This document shows, piece after piece, positions 16,559-25,239 of a stretch of DNA of 64,000 nucleotides; position 1 is the first letter of the stretch, and each line of letters opens with the position of its first letter. Both the position numbers and the translations under genes were made by a program. The notes under the pieces are model-generated. The model saw only the letters and a list, made by a program, of their open reading frames with translations. It searched no databases and was not told where the DNA came from. This DNA comes from an uncultured Bacteroidales bacterium (lineage in GTDB: Bacteria; Bacteroidota; Bacteroidia; Bacteroidales; P3): contig CASEWE010000002.1 in assembly GCA_949291555.1 (NCBI GenBank), forward strand, positions 1 through 64,000, read 5' to 3'.

Positions 16559-16615
16559 CTTTTCAACTTTTTACAATTAAACCTTCAAAGAGGCCCGGCT
16601 CCCGCGCATCTTCGC

Positions 16616-16646
16616 AAAACGGGCAAGAGCCAGGCATACCCGTTTT
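16616..16646 (-). terminator. Terminator of the 16654-18204 LRR gene
   Basis: AAAACGGG at 16616-16623 pairs with CCCGTTTT at 16639-16646. On the minus strand the stem ends in CCCGTTTT a few bases after the LRR stop codon; the loop of 15 nt can fold further. The T-run is short and part of the stem. Confidence 0.5.
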
Positions 16647-16653
16647 TACCCGA

Positions 16654-18204
16654 TTACAGGACCACAACCTTTTCCGTTCCGATCCGGCCGTTCTGGCTCC
16701 AACGGACCATGTACAAGCCCGGAGCCGGCACTTCGATTTCCGCCATCCCGTTCAAGGAAGCTTCCTCATGAACCCGCATGCCCCGGACATTGAATACGGA
16801 AACCCGCGTTCCTGTCGTGCTTTCCATCCGGATGCAGCCCTTGCCGGCCTTGGCATGGAAATAATCTTGCGCCGTTTGCTCCAACCCGGTTTCGGAATAG
16901 ACTTCAAAAGGAGCCGTTTTCAAAGAAGGGGATCCGAAAAAGTCGTTCTGCATCTCGCAGAAAACGGGATCGGCCTGCGCCCGGAGGAATACCGTGACCC
17001 CGTTCTCAATGGTGTAATCCACCCCTTCCAGAAGCGTCACGTAAGGATACTTCGTTCCTGTCTTCCAAGTGTATTGGGTCCGTACGTCATTCACCATCAG
17101 TTCGCTGCTCAAATCGATGGCTTCCCCGGTCTTGTAACGCGCCTCCATGGGGATTTCTGCCATGGGATTCCAGGAATAATAGCTCAGTTCCACATGCGGC
17201 ATGGTGGAAAACCGCAGGTTATTGCCCCATACGCTGCATTCTATCACATTGGGGTTGTTGGAAAAATCCAGTTCGGTAAGCCGGTTCTGGCAGATATACA
17301 CGCTGAACAAATCGGGATTTTGGGAAAAATCGCATTTTTCCAACGCATTGTCCATGGCAAAGAAGATTTGCAATTTAGGGCAATGGGTCACATCGATATA
17401 CGTAACCGGCTCCCCCTTCATTCCGCTGGCAAACAGCTGGTAAAGGTTCTGGTTTTGCGAAAGGTCGAGCTTCGAGATAGGCACATAGCTCACCCCGAGG
17501 TATTGAAGGTTGGGGAAGCGGCTGGTATTCAGCTCGGTCAGTTTGGAACCCGAAACAATCAATTCGTAAAGGTTCAGGTTGCTATCCAAATCGATATGCG
17601 CGATATTCGTGTATCCGATATTCAAATGCAGCAGGTTGTCGATATGGCTCACATCCAAGCTGTCGATACCCAGCAACTCCACGTTCAGATGTTCCAAACG
17701 GGTATTCTGGGTAACATCGAGCGTCTTGATGTCGGAATTGCCGTTGAGCAAGAGGAACTGCAAGTTCTTGTTCTGGCGCAAATCGATTGCTTCCAGATAA
17801 TTATGCGCCAAGTCCAAGTAATTCAAATTTTCCAGACGGGAAACATCGGCATAGGAAAACCATCCTCCGTTGTTGTACACGTGGCTGATGTTTTCCGGGT
17901 TTTCCGTATAAATCCGGATGGTATCGTACAAAAAGGTATCGGGTGCAACCGTATTGTAAATCATTGTGTAACCCGTATCGGTAAGGACAAACGGCAGCAA
18001 GCTTTCATCCGCGCCGAAGCGGGCATACACCGTGTCTGCCGCCACATTGGCCGCAAGGTTCACCGTGGTCGCGACCCCCGGGGTCTGCTTGATGAACGTG
18101 GCCGCCGGGCCATCGAAGTCGGCCGGGGTCAGATCGGCCTTCTGTGCAAAAACTCCCGTGCTTCCCAGAAGCAGAAGCATCAAAATCATTTTTGTCTTTT
18201 TCAT
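16654..18204 (-). CDS. Secreted leucine-rich-repeat T9SS cargo protein, paralogue
   Basis: 516 residues. The open frame extends upstream to 19113, but that part is noncoding and antisense to the regulator gene. The start at 18204 gives a clean signal peptide, MKKTKMILMLLLLGSTGVFAQ. About ten LRR units (LDVTQNTRLEHLNV, IDLDSNLNLYELIV and so on) span residues about 125-340. They are followed by the same post-LRR module as its neighbour (YTWKT, EGVDYTIENGVT, QNDFF) and a T9SS-type tail (RVSVFNVRGMRV, PGLYMVRW, EKVVVL). Tandem duplication with the 15263-16558 gene is evident. It is transcribed away from the TPR-HTH regulator at 18613, which makes it that gene's closest candidate target. Confidence 0.9.
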   Translation of the reverse strand: MKKTKMILMLLLLGSTGVFAQKADLTPADFDGPAATFIKQTPGVATTVNLAANVAADTVYARFGADESLLPFVLTDTGYTMIYNTVAPDTFLYDTIRIYTENPENISHVYNNGGWFSYADVSRLENLNYLDLAHNYLEAIDLRQNKNLQFLLLNGNSDIKTLDVTQNTRLEHLNVELLGIDSLDVSHIDNLLHLNIGYTNIAHIDLDSNLNLYELIVSGSKLTELNTSRFPNLQYLGVSYVPISKLDLSQNQNLYQLFASGMKGEPVTYIDVTHCPKLQIFFAMDNALEKCDFSQNPDLFSVYICQNRLTELDFSNNPNVIECSVWGNNLRFSTMPHVELSYYSWNPMAEIPMEARYKTGEAIDLSSELMVNDVRTQYTWKTGTKYPYVTLLEGVDYTIENGVTVFLRAQADPVFCEMQNDFFGSPSLKTAPFEVYSETGLEQTAQDYFHAKAGKGCIRMESTTGTRVSVFNVRGMRVHEEASLNGMAEIEVPAPGLYMVRWSQNGRIGTEKVVVL

Positions 18205-18254
18205 AGGATCGAAGTTTTTATTGTTCGAATAAGGTTTTGTTCTGTTTCGTTTCG

Positions 18255-18327
18255 TTTCGTTCCCCGTTCGTTTCGTTCCCCGTTCGTTGCGCTTTCCGCT
18301 CGTTGCGGTGCGCTTCGATTCCGCTCG
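18255..18327. repeat. 16-bp tandem repeat
   Basis: TTTCGTTCCCCGTTCG occurs twice, exactly, at 18255-18270 and 18271-18286. A diverged unit follows at 18287-18302 and a lengthened one at 18303-18327. Further CGTTCCGCTCCG-like fragments trail off to about 18350. Confidence 0.8.
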
Positions 18328-18450
18328 AGCCGGTTCCGTTCCGCTCCGCCCGCCTCCCTTTCCACATAAAATCCCCGCTGGCGGCAAGTCAAAGAAACAA
18401 CGGATCCAAAAGAAAACAAGCCTGCCGACCACGAAAAGAACCCGATTCAC

Positions 18451-18481
18451 AATGTCGTATTCCCGAAAAAAGTACGACATT
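18451..18481. promoter_or_regulatory. Inverted repeat at the regulator promoter
   Basis: AATGTCGTA at 18451-18459 and TACGACATT at 18473-18481 are perfect 9-bp arms around 13 bp. The right arm ends about 25 bp before the TATATTTG box, where the -33 element would lie. This suggests an operator, possibly autoregulatory. The T-rich sequence after it also allows a weak terminator reading. Confidence 0.45.
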
Positions 18482-18506
18482 TTTATTTCACTTTCCATCA
18501 AATGTT

Positions 18507-18514
18507 TATATTTG
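18507..18514 (+). promoter_or_regulatory. -7 box of the TPR-HTH regulator
   Basis: TATATTTG fits TAnnTTTG, about 100 bp before the start codon. The -33 element is poor (TTTC). Confidence 0.5.
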
Positions 18515-18612
18515 CATTTCTCAGGTATTTCCTGGAAATGTAGTAGAACAATCCGCCGCCGCTCCTCGTTTTGCCAGCATTTTGCCAGCCTGTTTCGCAA
18601 CGATTCATTGCC

Positions 18613-20427
18613 ATGAAAAACACCGGAACCCTTGCCCGACTTCCCTTTTTGCTTATCTTTTTCTTTGCCGCCCCCTTCCTTTTCCAAGAGGGCCTTCTTT
18701 CCCAAAACCCCTCTTCCAGCACCCTCGACTTCCGGAAAGACCATTATCTTTCGTTGCTGAAGCAGCCATCGGCTTCGGTCATCGAAAAAAGGGAAGCCTT
18801 GGACAGCCTTTCCTGCTACAGCCTGCAAGAAAAAGACACGGTGGAAGCCTGCCGGTACTTGTTCATGAAAGCGGGCATCTATTCCGATTTCGGGAATGCT
18901 TTCGACAGCTACGCCCTTTGCAAGGAAATCCTGCAAACGCTTCCTTTGCTCTCCGAGCCCTCCTTGGCAAAAGACACCCTTCTGCGCCAAGCCCTGCTGC
19001 AAGCCGCCATCTCGGCGCAGCAATCGGCTTTCTGGGACGAAGCCTTGGCCCTCTGCTCGGACTTCATCCAGCAATACCCGGACATAAGCCCGGTCGAAGC
19101 TGCCCAAATCCACTCCACCATCGGCATCGTCAACATGAACTTAGGCAATATGCCGCTCTCCCGGAAAAGCCACGAGCAAGCCTTGCGCTACGAAAAGGAA
19201 AATCCGGATCTCTTCTCTTTCAAGCTCAAAGTGAAGCTTTACAACGCGTTAGCCGGCTGGTTCTACATAAAACAGCAATACGACTCCTCCCTTCATATCC
19301 TTCACCAGCTGGAACTCTACCCAGCCCGCGACATCCTTCCCATCCAATTTTGCTACCTCTACAATAACATCTCCCTGATTCATTCAACCATAGGGAACTA
19401 CAAAATAGCGCTCGATTATCTGGAAAAGGCGCGCAAACTGGTCCCCCGATTGTCCGAAGCCAACTACATAAACGCCCATATCCTGCGGAATTTCGGCTGG
19501 ACCTACCGCGAGCAAGGCAATTACTCCCTTTCGGAAGAATATTACCGCCAAGCCCTCTCCTACGCCCAGAAATGGGACGACAAAGGAAACCTCTGGCTCA
19601 TTTACCTCGAAATGGGGGAACTGTACCAGAAACAAGGGGACATTCCCATGATGCGGAAATACTTGTTAGAAGGGTACCAGCTCAAAGACCAGGTGCAAAG
19701 CCAGCAGAACCTGCAACGGAGCTTCTTGCTGAACCGGGACCTGGAATTGCTCAAAAGCCGCAGGCAGCAAGAAATCCTGGAAAAAAACTTGGAATTGGAG
19801 AAATTGGGAAATGAAAAGAAATTGATCCTGATTATCGTTTTCGGAACCCTGCTCCTGCTTTTCCTTTCCGCAAGCCTCTGGATGATCCGCCAGATGCTCA
19901 AAAGCAGGAAAGAAAACAAGACACTGGCAGAAAACCTGTCGCTGAACAAGCAGGAAAGCCATGAGGAATTGAAAAAGAAAGAACAAGACCTGGCTGCCGC
20001 AACCTTGTCGTCGGCGCAGAAAGACGAAAGCCTGAAAACCCTGAAAGGGCACTGCCTCGAACTGCTGAAAAAAGATTTGAATCCCGAACAGCAAGCCTTG
20101 GTACGGGAAATGCTCCAAACCATCAACCTTTGCCATTACGGGAGCTCGTGGGAAGAATTCCGGCTTCGTTTCGAAACCGCCTACCCGCACTTTTTCCAGA
20201 ACCTCGAAAAACAAGGAAGCCCGCTTTCCAAAAGCGAGAAATACTTGGCGTCCCTGCTCGCCATCCACATCAGCACCAAGGAAATATCCACCATGACCCG
20301 GAAATCTCCCCGTTCGGTTGAAACCTACATTTACCGCCTACGGAAAAAACTCCAGATTCCTCCCCACATCAAAACGCAGGATTATTTCCACGCCCTCCTT
20401 TCCGAACCGGCCGGAACGGAAGATTAG
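18613..20427 (+). CDS. TPR-transmembrane-HTH sensor/regulator
   Basis: 604 residues from the ATG at 18613; an earlier ATG at 18571 would spoil the signal sequence. A hydrophobic signal segment (LARLPFLLIFFFAAPF) is followed by about 350 residues of TPR-like helical repeats, for example SEEYYRQALSYAQKWDDKG. A coiled-coil, one membrane helix at about 402-424 (LILIIVFGTLLLLFLSASLW) and a second coiled-coil come next. The protein ends in a LuxR-like helix-turn-helix (about 554-580) with ISTMTRKSPRSVETYIYRLR. The layout is common in Bacteroidota. The TPR part is predicted periplasmic and the HTH cytoplasmic, so the protein could sense and regulate directly. It is divergent from the T9SS cargo array, which it may control; that link is inference from position. 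Confidence 0.85.
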   Translation: MKNTGTLARLPFLLIFFFAAPFLFQEGLLSQNPSSSTLDFRKDHYLSLLKQPSASVIEKREALDSLSCYSLQEKDTVEACRYLFMKAGIYSDFGNAFDSYALCKEILQTLPLLSEPSLAKDTLLRQALLQAAISAQQSAFWDEALALCSDFIQQYPDISPVEAAQIHSTIGIVNMNLGNMPLSRKSHEQALRYEKENPDLFSFKLKVKLYNALAGWFYIKQQYDSSLHILHQLELYPARDILPIQFCYLYNNISLIHSTIGNYKIALDYLEKARKLVPRLSEANYINAHILRNFGWTYREQGNYSLSEEYYRQALSYAQKWDDKGNLWLIYLEMGELYQKQGDIPMMRKYLLEGYQLKDQVQSQQNLQRSFLLNRDLELLKSRRQQEILEKNLELEKLGNEKKLILIIVFGTLLLLFLSASLWMIRQMLKSRKENKTLAENLSLNKQESHEELKKKEQDLAAATLSSAQKDESLKTLKGHCLELLKKDLNPEQQALVREMLQTINLCHYGSSWEEFRLRFETAYPHFFQNLEKQGSPLSKSEKYLASLLAIHISTKEISTMTRKSPRSVETYIYRLRKKLQIPPHIKTQDYFHALLSEPAGTED

Positions 20428-20728
20428 CCGCAGCCCCTCAACGCCGGCCCGCGCCCGGTTCGGTTTCACACGAAAAGGGAAGCCCGTCACGGGCAATCCG
20501 GCGTTTCCGCTGAAAGGGGCGCGGAAATGCCGGCCGGATAGAGTTGCCATCCGGCTCCTTCAAGAACGTTGCCGGGGATTTCTACGAAGGCGATTGCCGG
20601 AAAGCGCAACCTTCCGTCCCCTTTGAAAACCGAAAGCGGATGTTCCGGGAACTTTCCCGGAACATCCGCTTTTCCCTTCCAAAACGGCTCGTCCCTGCCT
20701 GAAAAAACACGGAAACCTCCGTTTCGTG
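20428..20728. other. Convergent spacer regulator / sdhB
   Basis: About 300 bp with no gene. It holds a GC hairpin near 20495-20545 (CCGGCgTTTCCGC pairing with GCGGAAAtGCCGG, no T-run) and a strong bidirectional terminator. Confidence 0.6.
20634..20671. terminator. Bidirectional terminator between regulator and sdhB
   Basis: AAGCGGATGTTCCGGGAA (20634-20651) and its exact complement (20654-20671) form an 18-bp stem with almost no loop. TTTTCCC follows on the plus strand and a T-containing tail on the minus strand. Its position between convergent genes fits termination of both. Confidence 0.85.
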
Positions 20729-21466
20729 TCAGAACGCCGCCTTGATAAACTCGCGGTTCAATTTCGCGATATGCAGAATCTTGATGCCTTTCGGGCATTC
20801 GGCCTCACATGCCCCGGTATTGGTGCAATTCCCGAAACCCAATTCATCCATCTTGGCTATCATGCGCTTCACGCGCTCGGCAGCTTCGATTTTCCCTTGC
20901 GGCAAATGCGCCAGGTGCGATACCTTGGCCGAGACGAACAACATGGCCGAGGCATTCTTGCAAGCCGCCACGCAAGCCCCGCATCCAATGCAGGCCGCCG
21001 CATCCATGGCCACATCGGCATCGTGCTTGCGGATCGGAATGGCATTCCCGTCGGGAACCCCGCCCGTAGTGGCGGAAATGAACCCTCCTGCCTGGATAAT
21101 CTTGTCGAAAGCCTGACGGTCTACCACCAAGTCCTTGATGACCGGGAAAGCCGCGCTCCTCCACGGTTCGATGTAAATCGTGTCGCCGTCTTTGAATTTG
21201 CGCATATGAAGCTGGCATGTAGTAACTTGGCTGTCGGGACCATGGGGATGCCCGTTGATGTACAAACTGCACATGCCGCAAATTCCCTCGCGGCAGTCAT
21301 GGTCGAAACAAACCGGTTCCTCTCCCTTTGCCACCAAAGACTCGTTGAGGATGTCCAACATCTCCAGAAACGAGCAATCGGGCGAGATATTCCCGATCGT
21401 GTATGTCTGGAACCGTCCCTTGGCCTTAGGGCCGCTTTGCCGCCATATTTTCAATGTGAAATCCAT
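20729..21466 (-). CDS. sdhB: Succinate dehydrogenase/fumarate reductase iron-sulfur subunit
   Basis: This 245-residue subunit passes electrons between the flavoprotein and membrane quinone. The [2Fe-2S] ligands are Cys58, Cys63, Cys66 and Cys84 (CREGICGMC...C). The [4Fe-4S] set is Cys159, Cys162, Cys165 (CIGCGAC) with Cys224. The [3Fe-4S] site uses Cys169, Cys214 (CTNTGAC) and Cys220. The length matches the Bacteroides-type enzyme. It is last in a C-A-B operon, 114 bp after sdhA. In anaerobic Bacteroidales the complex mainly reduces fumarate with menaquinol; direction cannot be read from sequence, so frdB is an equally good name. Confidence 0.95.
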   Translation of the reverse strand: MDFTLKIWRQSGPKAKGRFQTYTIGNISPDCSFLEMLDILNESLVAKGEEPVCFDHDCREGICGMCSLYINGHPHGPDSQVTTCQLHMRKFKDGDTIYIEPWRSAAFPVIKDLVVDRQAFDKIIQAGGFISATTGGVPDGNAIPIRKHDADVAMDAAACIGCGACVAACKNASAMLFVSAKVSHLAHLPQGKIEAAERVKRMIAKMDELGFGNCTNTGACEAECPKGIKILHIAKLNREFIKAAF

Positions 21467-21580
21467 AGCTTTGTTTTTTTTCGCTTACACAACACTTTTA
21501 CAGCTTACAAGCTCCTGCTCCAAACCCGATGCCCTTGCGGCCTGGCGGCCTTGCAAGCTCCCGGGCAAGTTCTCCGCCCG

Positions 21581-23527
21581 TCAGCTCTTGTAGTTCCGGG
21601 TCGCCACTTTGATGTTCTCGTAAACCAAAGGCTCGATATGGCGTTCGGGCTCAACGCCCTCGCCCTTGTACTCCCATGCCGAGACATGCATGAAATGTTC
21701 GTCGTCGCGCTTGGCTTCCCCGTCTTCCGTCTGGTATTCTTCGCGGAAATGGCCTCCGCAGGATTCCTCGCGCAGCAACGCGTCCTTGGCCATGAGCTCG
21801 CCCATTTCCAGGAAATCGGCCACCCGCAACGCCTTTTCAAGCTCGGGATTCATGGCATCGGCAGTCCCGACCACATTCAAGTCGCGCCAGAATTCAGCCC
21901 TCAGCTTGCGGATTTCCTCGATGGCCCATTCAAGGCCCGCTTTCGTCCGGCCCATTCCTACGCCTTCCCACATGATATGGCCCAGACGTTTGTGGAAAGC
22001 ATCGGGCGAAGTCTTCCCTTTAATGGCGAAAAGCTTGCCGATACGTTCCTTCACCGCGTTTTCCGCCTCTTCGAACGGGGCGGAATCGGTCGGGATAGCC
22101 CCGTCTGAAATGTGAGAGGACAAGAAATTCTGCAAGGTATAAGGAATCACGAAATAACCGTCCGAAAGCCCTTGCATCAAGGCCGATGCGCCCAAGCGGT
22201 TCGCCCCGTGGTCGGAAAAGTTGGCTTCGCCCAAAGCAAACAAGCCCGGGATGGTAGTCTGCAATTCATAATCCACCCACAAGCCGCCCATGGTGTAATG
22301 CACGGCCGGGTAAATCATCATCGGGGTCTTGTAGGGGTCCTGATCGGTAATTTTCTGGTACATCTGGAAAAGGTTCCCGTAACGTTCCTCGATTTTGGCC
22401 TTTCCCAAGCGCTCGATCGCGCTTTTGAAATCCAGGAATACCGCTAAGCCGGTCTCGTTCACGCCGAACCCCGCATCGCAACGCTCCTTGGCCGCCCGCG
22501 AAGCCACATCGCGGGGAACCAGGTTCCCGAAAGCCGGATAGCGGCGTTCCAGGTAATAGTCGCGCTTCTCTTCCGGCAAGTCTTCCGGCCGGATTTCGCC
22601 TTTGCGGATCCGCATCACGTCCTCTTTTTCCTTGGGAACCCATATCCGGCCGTCATTGCGCAAGCTTTCGCTCATCAAAGTCAGCTTGCTCTGGTAGTCG
22701 CCGTGGACCGGAATGCAGGTGGGATGTATCTGCGTGAAGCAGGGATTGGCAAAAAAAGCCCCTTTCTTGTAAGCTTTCCAAGCCGCTCCGCCGTTGCTGT
22801 TCATGGCATTGGTACTCAGGAAGTACACATTGCCGTAACCTCCCGTGCAAAGCAGCACGGCATGCGCGGAATAGCGTTCAAGCTGCCCGTCTACCAAGTT
22901 ACGGCAAATGATTCCGCACGCATGCCCGTCTTTGTCGAGCACGAGCTCCATCATTTCCCGCCGTGCGTAAAGTTTCACGCTGCCTTTGGCTACCTCGCTG
23001 CTCAACGCCCCGTAGGCCCCCAGCAGCAATTGCTGGCCGGTCTGGCCTTTGGCGTAAAACGTGCGCGAAACCTGAGCCCCGCCGAAGGATCGGTTGTCCA
23101 AGTAGCCGGCATAGTCCCGGGCAAAAGGAACCCCTTGGGCCACGCACTGGTCGATGATGTTGTTGCTCACTTCGGCCAAGCGGTAAACATTGGCTTCCCG
23201 GGCGCGGTAATCGCCCCCTTTGATGGTATCGTAGAAAAGACGGTAAACGCTGTCGCCGTCGTTCTGGTAGTTCTTGGCCGCATTGATTCCCCCTTGGGCG
23301 GCAATGGAATGCGCCCGGCGCGGGCTGTCGGATATGCAAAAGATCTTGACATTGAAACCCATTGCTCCTAACGAAGCTGCCGCCGAAGCCCCGGCCAAGC
23401 CGGTCCCCACCACAATCACGTCCAGTTTGCGCTTGTTGGCAGGATTTACAAGATGCTGTTCGGCTTTGTATTTGGTCCATTTTTCAGCCAAAGGCCCGGA
23501 GGGCACTTTCGAATCCAACTTGTTCAT
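21581..23527 (-). CDS. sdhA: Succinate dehydrogenase/fumarate reductase flavoprotein
   Basis: 648 residues. The FAD-binding start is [19 protein letters not shown]. The segment [20 protein letters not shown] contains the histidine that covalently holds FAD. Substrate-site segments include [14 protein letters not shown] and [12 protein letters not shown], and [16 protein letters not shown] near the C-terminal part of the FAD domain. The C-terminal helical domain ends with the family's HIEPL and [11 protein letters not shown]. The length is typical of the Bacteroidota B-type enzyme. It is second in the operon, separated from sdhC by a 249-bp spacer that contains a 9-bp repeat array. Confidence 0.96.
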   Translation of the reverse strand: MNKLDSKVPSGPLAEKWTKYKAEQHLVNPANKRKLDVIVVGTGLAGASAAASLGAMGFNVKIFCISDSPRRAHSIAAQGGINAAKNYQNDGDSVYRLFYDTIKGGDYRAREANVYRLAEVSNNIIDQCVAQGVPFARDYAGYLDNRSFGGAQVSRTFYAKGQTGQQLLLGAYGALSSEVAKGSVKLYARREMMELVLDKDGHACGIICRNLVDGQLERYSAHAVLLCTGGYGNVYFLSTNAMNSNGGAAWKAYKKGAFFANPCFTQIHPTCIPVHGDYQSKLTLMSESLRNDGRIWVPKEKEDVMRIRKGEIRPEDLPEEKRDYYLERRYPAFGNLVPRDVASRAAKERCDAGFGVNETGLAVFLDFKSAIERLGKAKIEERYGNLFQMYQKITDQDPYKTPMMIYPAVHYTMGGLWVDYELQTTIPGLFALGEANFSDHGANRLGASALMQGLSDGYFVIPYTLQNFLSSHISDGAIPTDSAPFEEAENAVKERIGKLFAIKGKTSPDAFHKRLGHIMWEGVGMGRTKAGLEWAIEEIRKLRAEFWRDLNVVGTADAMNPELEKALRVADFLEMGELMAKDALLREESCGGHFREEYQTEDGEAKRDDEHFMHVSAWEYKGEGVEPERHIEPLVYENIKVATRNYKS

Positions 23528-23683
23528 ATAGGATCTTGTTTTTTGCTGTTATCAATCACTGAAATTTCGCCTGTCGGGAAAAGCCTCCCTCCTTGCCGCA
23601 CGTGCCGGAACCCCTTCCGGGAAGGTTTCCCCTGCCCTGCAGGAACCCTGCAAAAGCCCGGGCCGCGAGCCTTGCCTCTCCGC

Positions 23684-23737
23684 CTGCCGCGGCTGTCGCG
23701 CCTGTCGCAGCTGTCGCGGATGCCGCGCCTATCGCGG
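23684..23737. repeat. 9-bp tandem repeat between sdhC and sdhA
   Basis: Six consecutive 9-bp units around CTGTCGCGG (CTGCCGCGG, CTGTCGCGC, CTGTCGCAG, CTGTCGCGG, ATGCCGCGC, CTATCGCGG). It lies within the 249-bp sdhC-sdhA spacer. A 65-codon ORF across it is alanine/glycine-rich and not credible. Confidence 0.8.
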
Positions 23738-23776
23738 CTCGCGGCCAGGCCAACGGGAAACCTGGCTCCGGGATGG

Positions 23777-24610
23777 CTAATACAAGATATTCATGCCGAT
23801 AGCCACGCCCCAGAACATCAAGACGATGACAACGGCATAAAGAGCGCCCGCGGCCTTTACCGGCTTATCGGCCCTTGGCCCGTTCAAGCCCAAAGTATGG
23901 AATGCCGACGGGAAAGCATGGGTCAAGTGGATGCCCAAAGCCAGAATAAGCACCAGGTAAATAACGAGGTAGGCCGAATTATTGAACAATTCCTTGGCCA
24001 TGTTGTAGAAGTCCGGTTCATAATGCGTGAAGCCCGAACCGAACACTTGAAGCAAGTCGGCCTTGGAGATGTTGTCGGCCACCGGCTTTACCGGATTGAG
24101 CGCGGAAGCATCCGGATTCTGGAACAACTGCAGCAACTTTTCCTGGTTCTGTTGCAAGCAATCCGGATCGGCGTACTGCACATCGGCCGTTTCCACCATG
24201 TACTTGCCTTCGACCCAGCCCAATTTTACAAAATAGAAATTGACAAGATGAAGCCCGAGAAAAATCAACACCAGGATTCCCGTGTAAATCATGAATTTTG
24301 AACCCGCCGCCGTGTGCGACTTGCTGGGAACCTTGTAGCGGACCGGACGTGCCATCCAATTCTGCGCCTGCAAGATTACCGCCAAGAGGATATGCACCAG
24401 AAATGCTGCAAAAAGCACCACCTCGAATATTTTCACAAGGTAATTAGTCCCCATGAAATGGGCCGCCGCCCGGAACCATTCCCCGCCATCGGCCCGGAGC
24501 ATGCACAAGTTAATGCCTCCATGCACCAACAAAAAAAGCATCAAGAAGATGCCCACGATTGCCAAGGTAATCTTCTGCGTTACCGAAGCGATTTTTCGAA
24601 AATGCGACAT
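23777..24610 (-). CDS. sdhC: Succinate dehydrogenase/fumarate reductase cytochrome b
   Basis: 277 residues, the membrane anchor that binds haem and quinone. Five hydrophobic segments are visible, among them IVGIFLMLFLLVHGGINLCM, KIFEVVLFAAFLVHILLAVI, MIYTGILVLIFLGLHLVNFY and LVIYLVLILALGIHLTHAF. Histidines in HGGIN, LVHILL, LGLHLV and LGIHLTH fit the di-haem ligands of B-type cytochrome b. A soluble loop of about 75 residues (VQYADPDCLQQ to HYEPDFYNMA) lies between helices 3 and 4. It is first in the operon, with one candidate promoter about 195 bp upstream. Confidence 0.92.
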   Translation of the reverse strand: MSHFRKIASVTQKITLAIVGIFLMLFLLVHGGINLCMLRADGGEWFRAAAHFMGTNYLVKIFEVVLFAAFLVHILLAVILQAQNWMARPVRYKVPSKSHTAAGSKFMIYTGILVLIFLGLHLVNFYFVKLGWVEGKYMVETADVQYADPDCLQQNQEKLLQLFQNPDASALNPVKPVADNISKADLLQVFGSGFTHYEPDFYNMAKELFNNSAYLVIYLVLILALGIHLTHAFPSAFHTLGLNGPRADKPVKAAGALYAVVIVLMFWGVAIGMNILY

Positions 24611-24805
24611 GTCTCGTTTGTTTTATTATCTACCGCTGTCTACCGCCACGCACTCCTTGCCTGCGGAACATTGTCACGGAAACCCCTGGTTTCCACGCTG
24701 CCATAGCTGTAAAAAAGACAAAAGGCCGCATGCCGTGCCGCTTGCAGCCATCCGGGAATCCTTGCTGGAGCCTTGCCCCGCTGGAACCTTGCCCCGGACA
24801 AGGCG

Positions 24806-24813
24806 CAAAATTA
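24806..24813 (-). promoter_or_regulatory. Candidate -7 box of the sdhCAB operon
   Basis: On the minus strand TAATTTTG, inside AACTTTGTAATTTTGCG. No good -33 element lies at the right distance. It implies a leader of about 190 nt. Confidence 0.35.
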
Positions 24814-25148
24814 CAAAGTTTAACCGAGACCGAAAAATCGGCAAAAGCAGAACAGCCCGTGGAACAAGCCCGATGAAAAACAGCCCCGCCGGAACCGGGA
24901 AACCCGCCGGAAAACGGGAAAAAGAAAAGCTGCTGGCCTACCGGTGCGACTTCTGGGAATCCTGCACAAACCGCCGGAAACCAGAAAAAGGAAAGAGGGC
25001 GCACCGTCCCGGCCCTCCCCGCAAAAGCGGTAAAACGAGAGCCCTGATACGGCACACCCTCTCTTGTCGAATCCTCTTGAAGGCTTTCCGGCGCACAAGC
25101 CTTCCGATGCACGCCCGACGCCTCTTGCCTGCCTCCTCGCCAAATCGA

Positions 25149-25180
25149 AGCGCCCTTGCGGGATAGTCCGCAAGGGCGCT
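25149..25180 (-). terminator. Hairpin after the C25 protease gene
   Basis: AGCGCCCTTGCGG and CCGCAAGGGCGCT form a 13-bp perfect stem with a 6-nt loop, about 60 bp past the stop at 25240. The following bases are only moderately T-rich. A second stem (CCGGTAACG with CGTTACCGG, about 25187-25217) lies between. Termination is likely but not textbook. Confidence 0.55.
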
Positions 25181-25239
25181 CCAATTACCGGTAACGACCG
25201 GCACCGGGCGTTACCGGCACCGGAGCTTGCCGTCAAGAC

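Larger units (their letters stand above)
18205..18612. other. Divergent region LRR gene / TPR-HTH regulator
   Basis: There is no gene in these 408 bases. It contains a 16-bp repeat (18255-18327), an inverted repeat (18451-18481) and a TATATTTG box for the plus-strand regulator. No TAnnTTTG box was found facing the LRR gene. Confidence 0.6.
24611..25239. other. Intergenic region sdhC / C25 protease
   Basis: Nearly 630 bp without a credible gene; open frames here lack any family resemblance and start signals. The left part holds the candidate sdh promoter. The right end (25149-25217) has two adjacent hairpins downstream of the protease gene. Confidence 0.6.

Noticed and set aside
18205..19113. 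An upstream extension of the second LRR gene (303 codons)
   Set aside because: It runs antisense through the regulator gene and through a 16-bp repeat; a clean signal peptide starts at 18204.
23556..23753. A 65-codon minus-strand ORF between sdhC and sdhA
   Set aside because: It is an Ala/Gly-rich translation of a 9-bp tandem repeat with no other support.
24611..25239. Overlapping ORFs of 88-237 codons on both strands in the sdhC / protease spacer
   Set aside because: Composition and lack of family motifs mark them as chance frames in GC-rich intergenic DNA.
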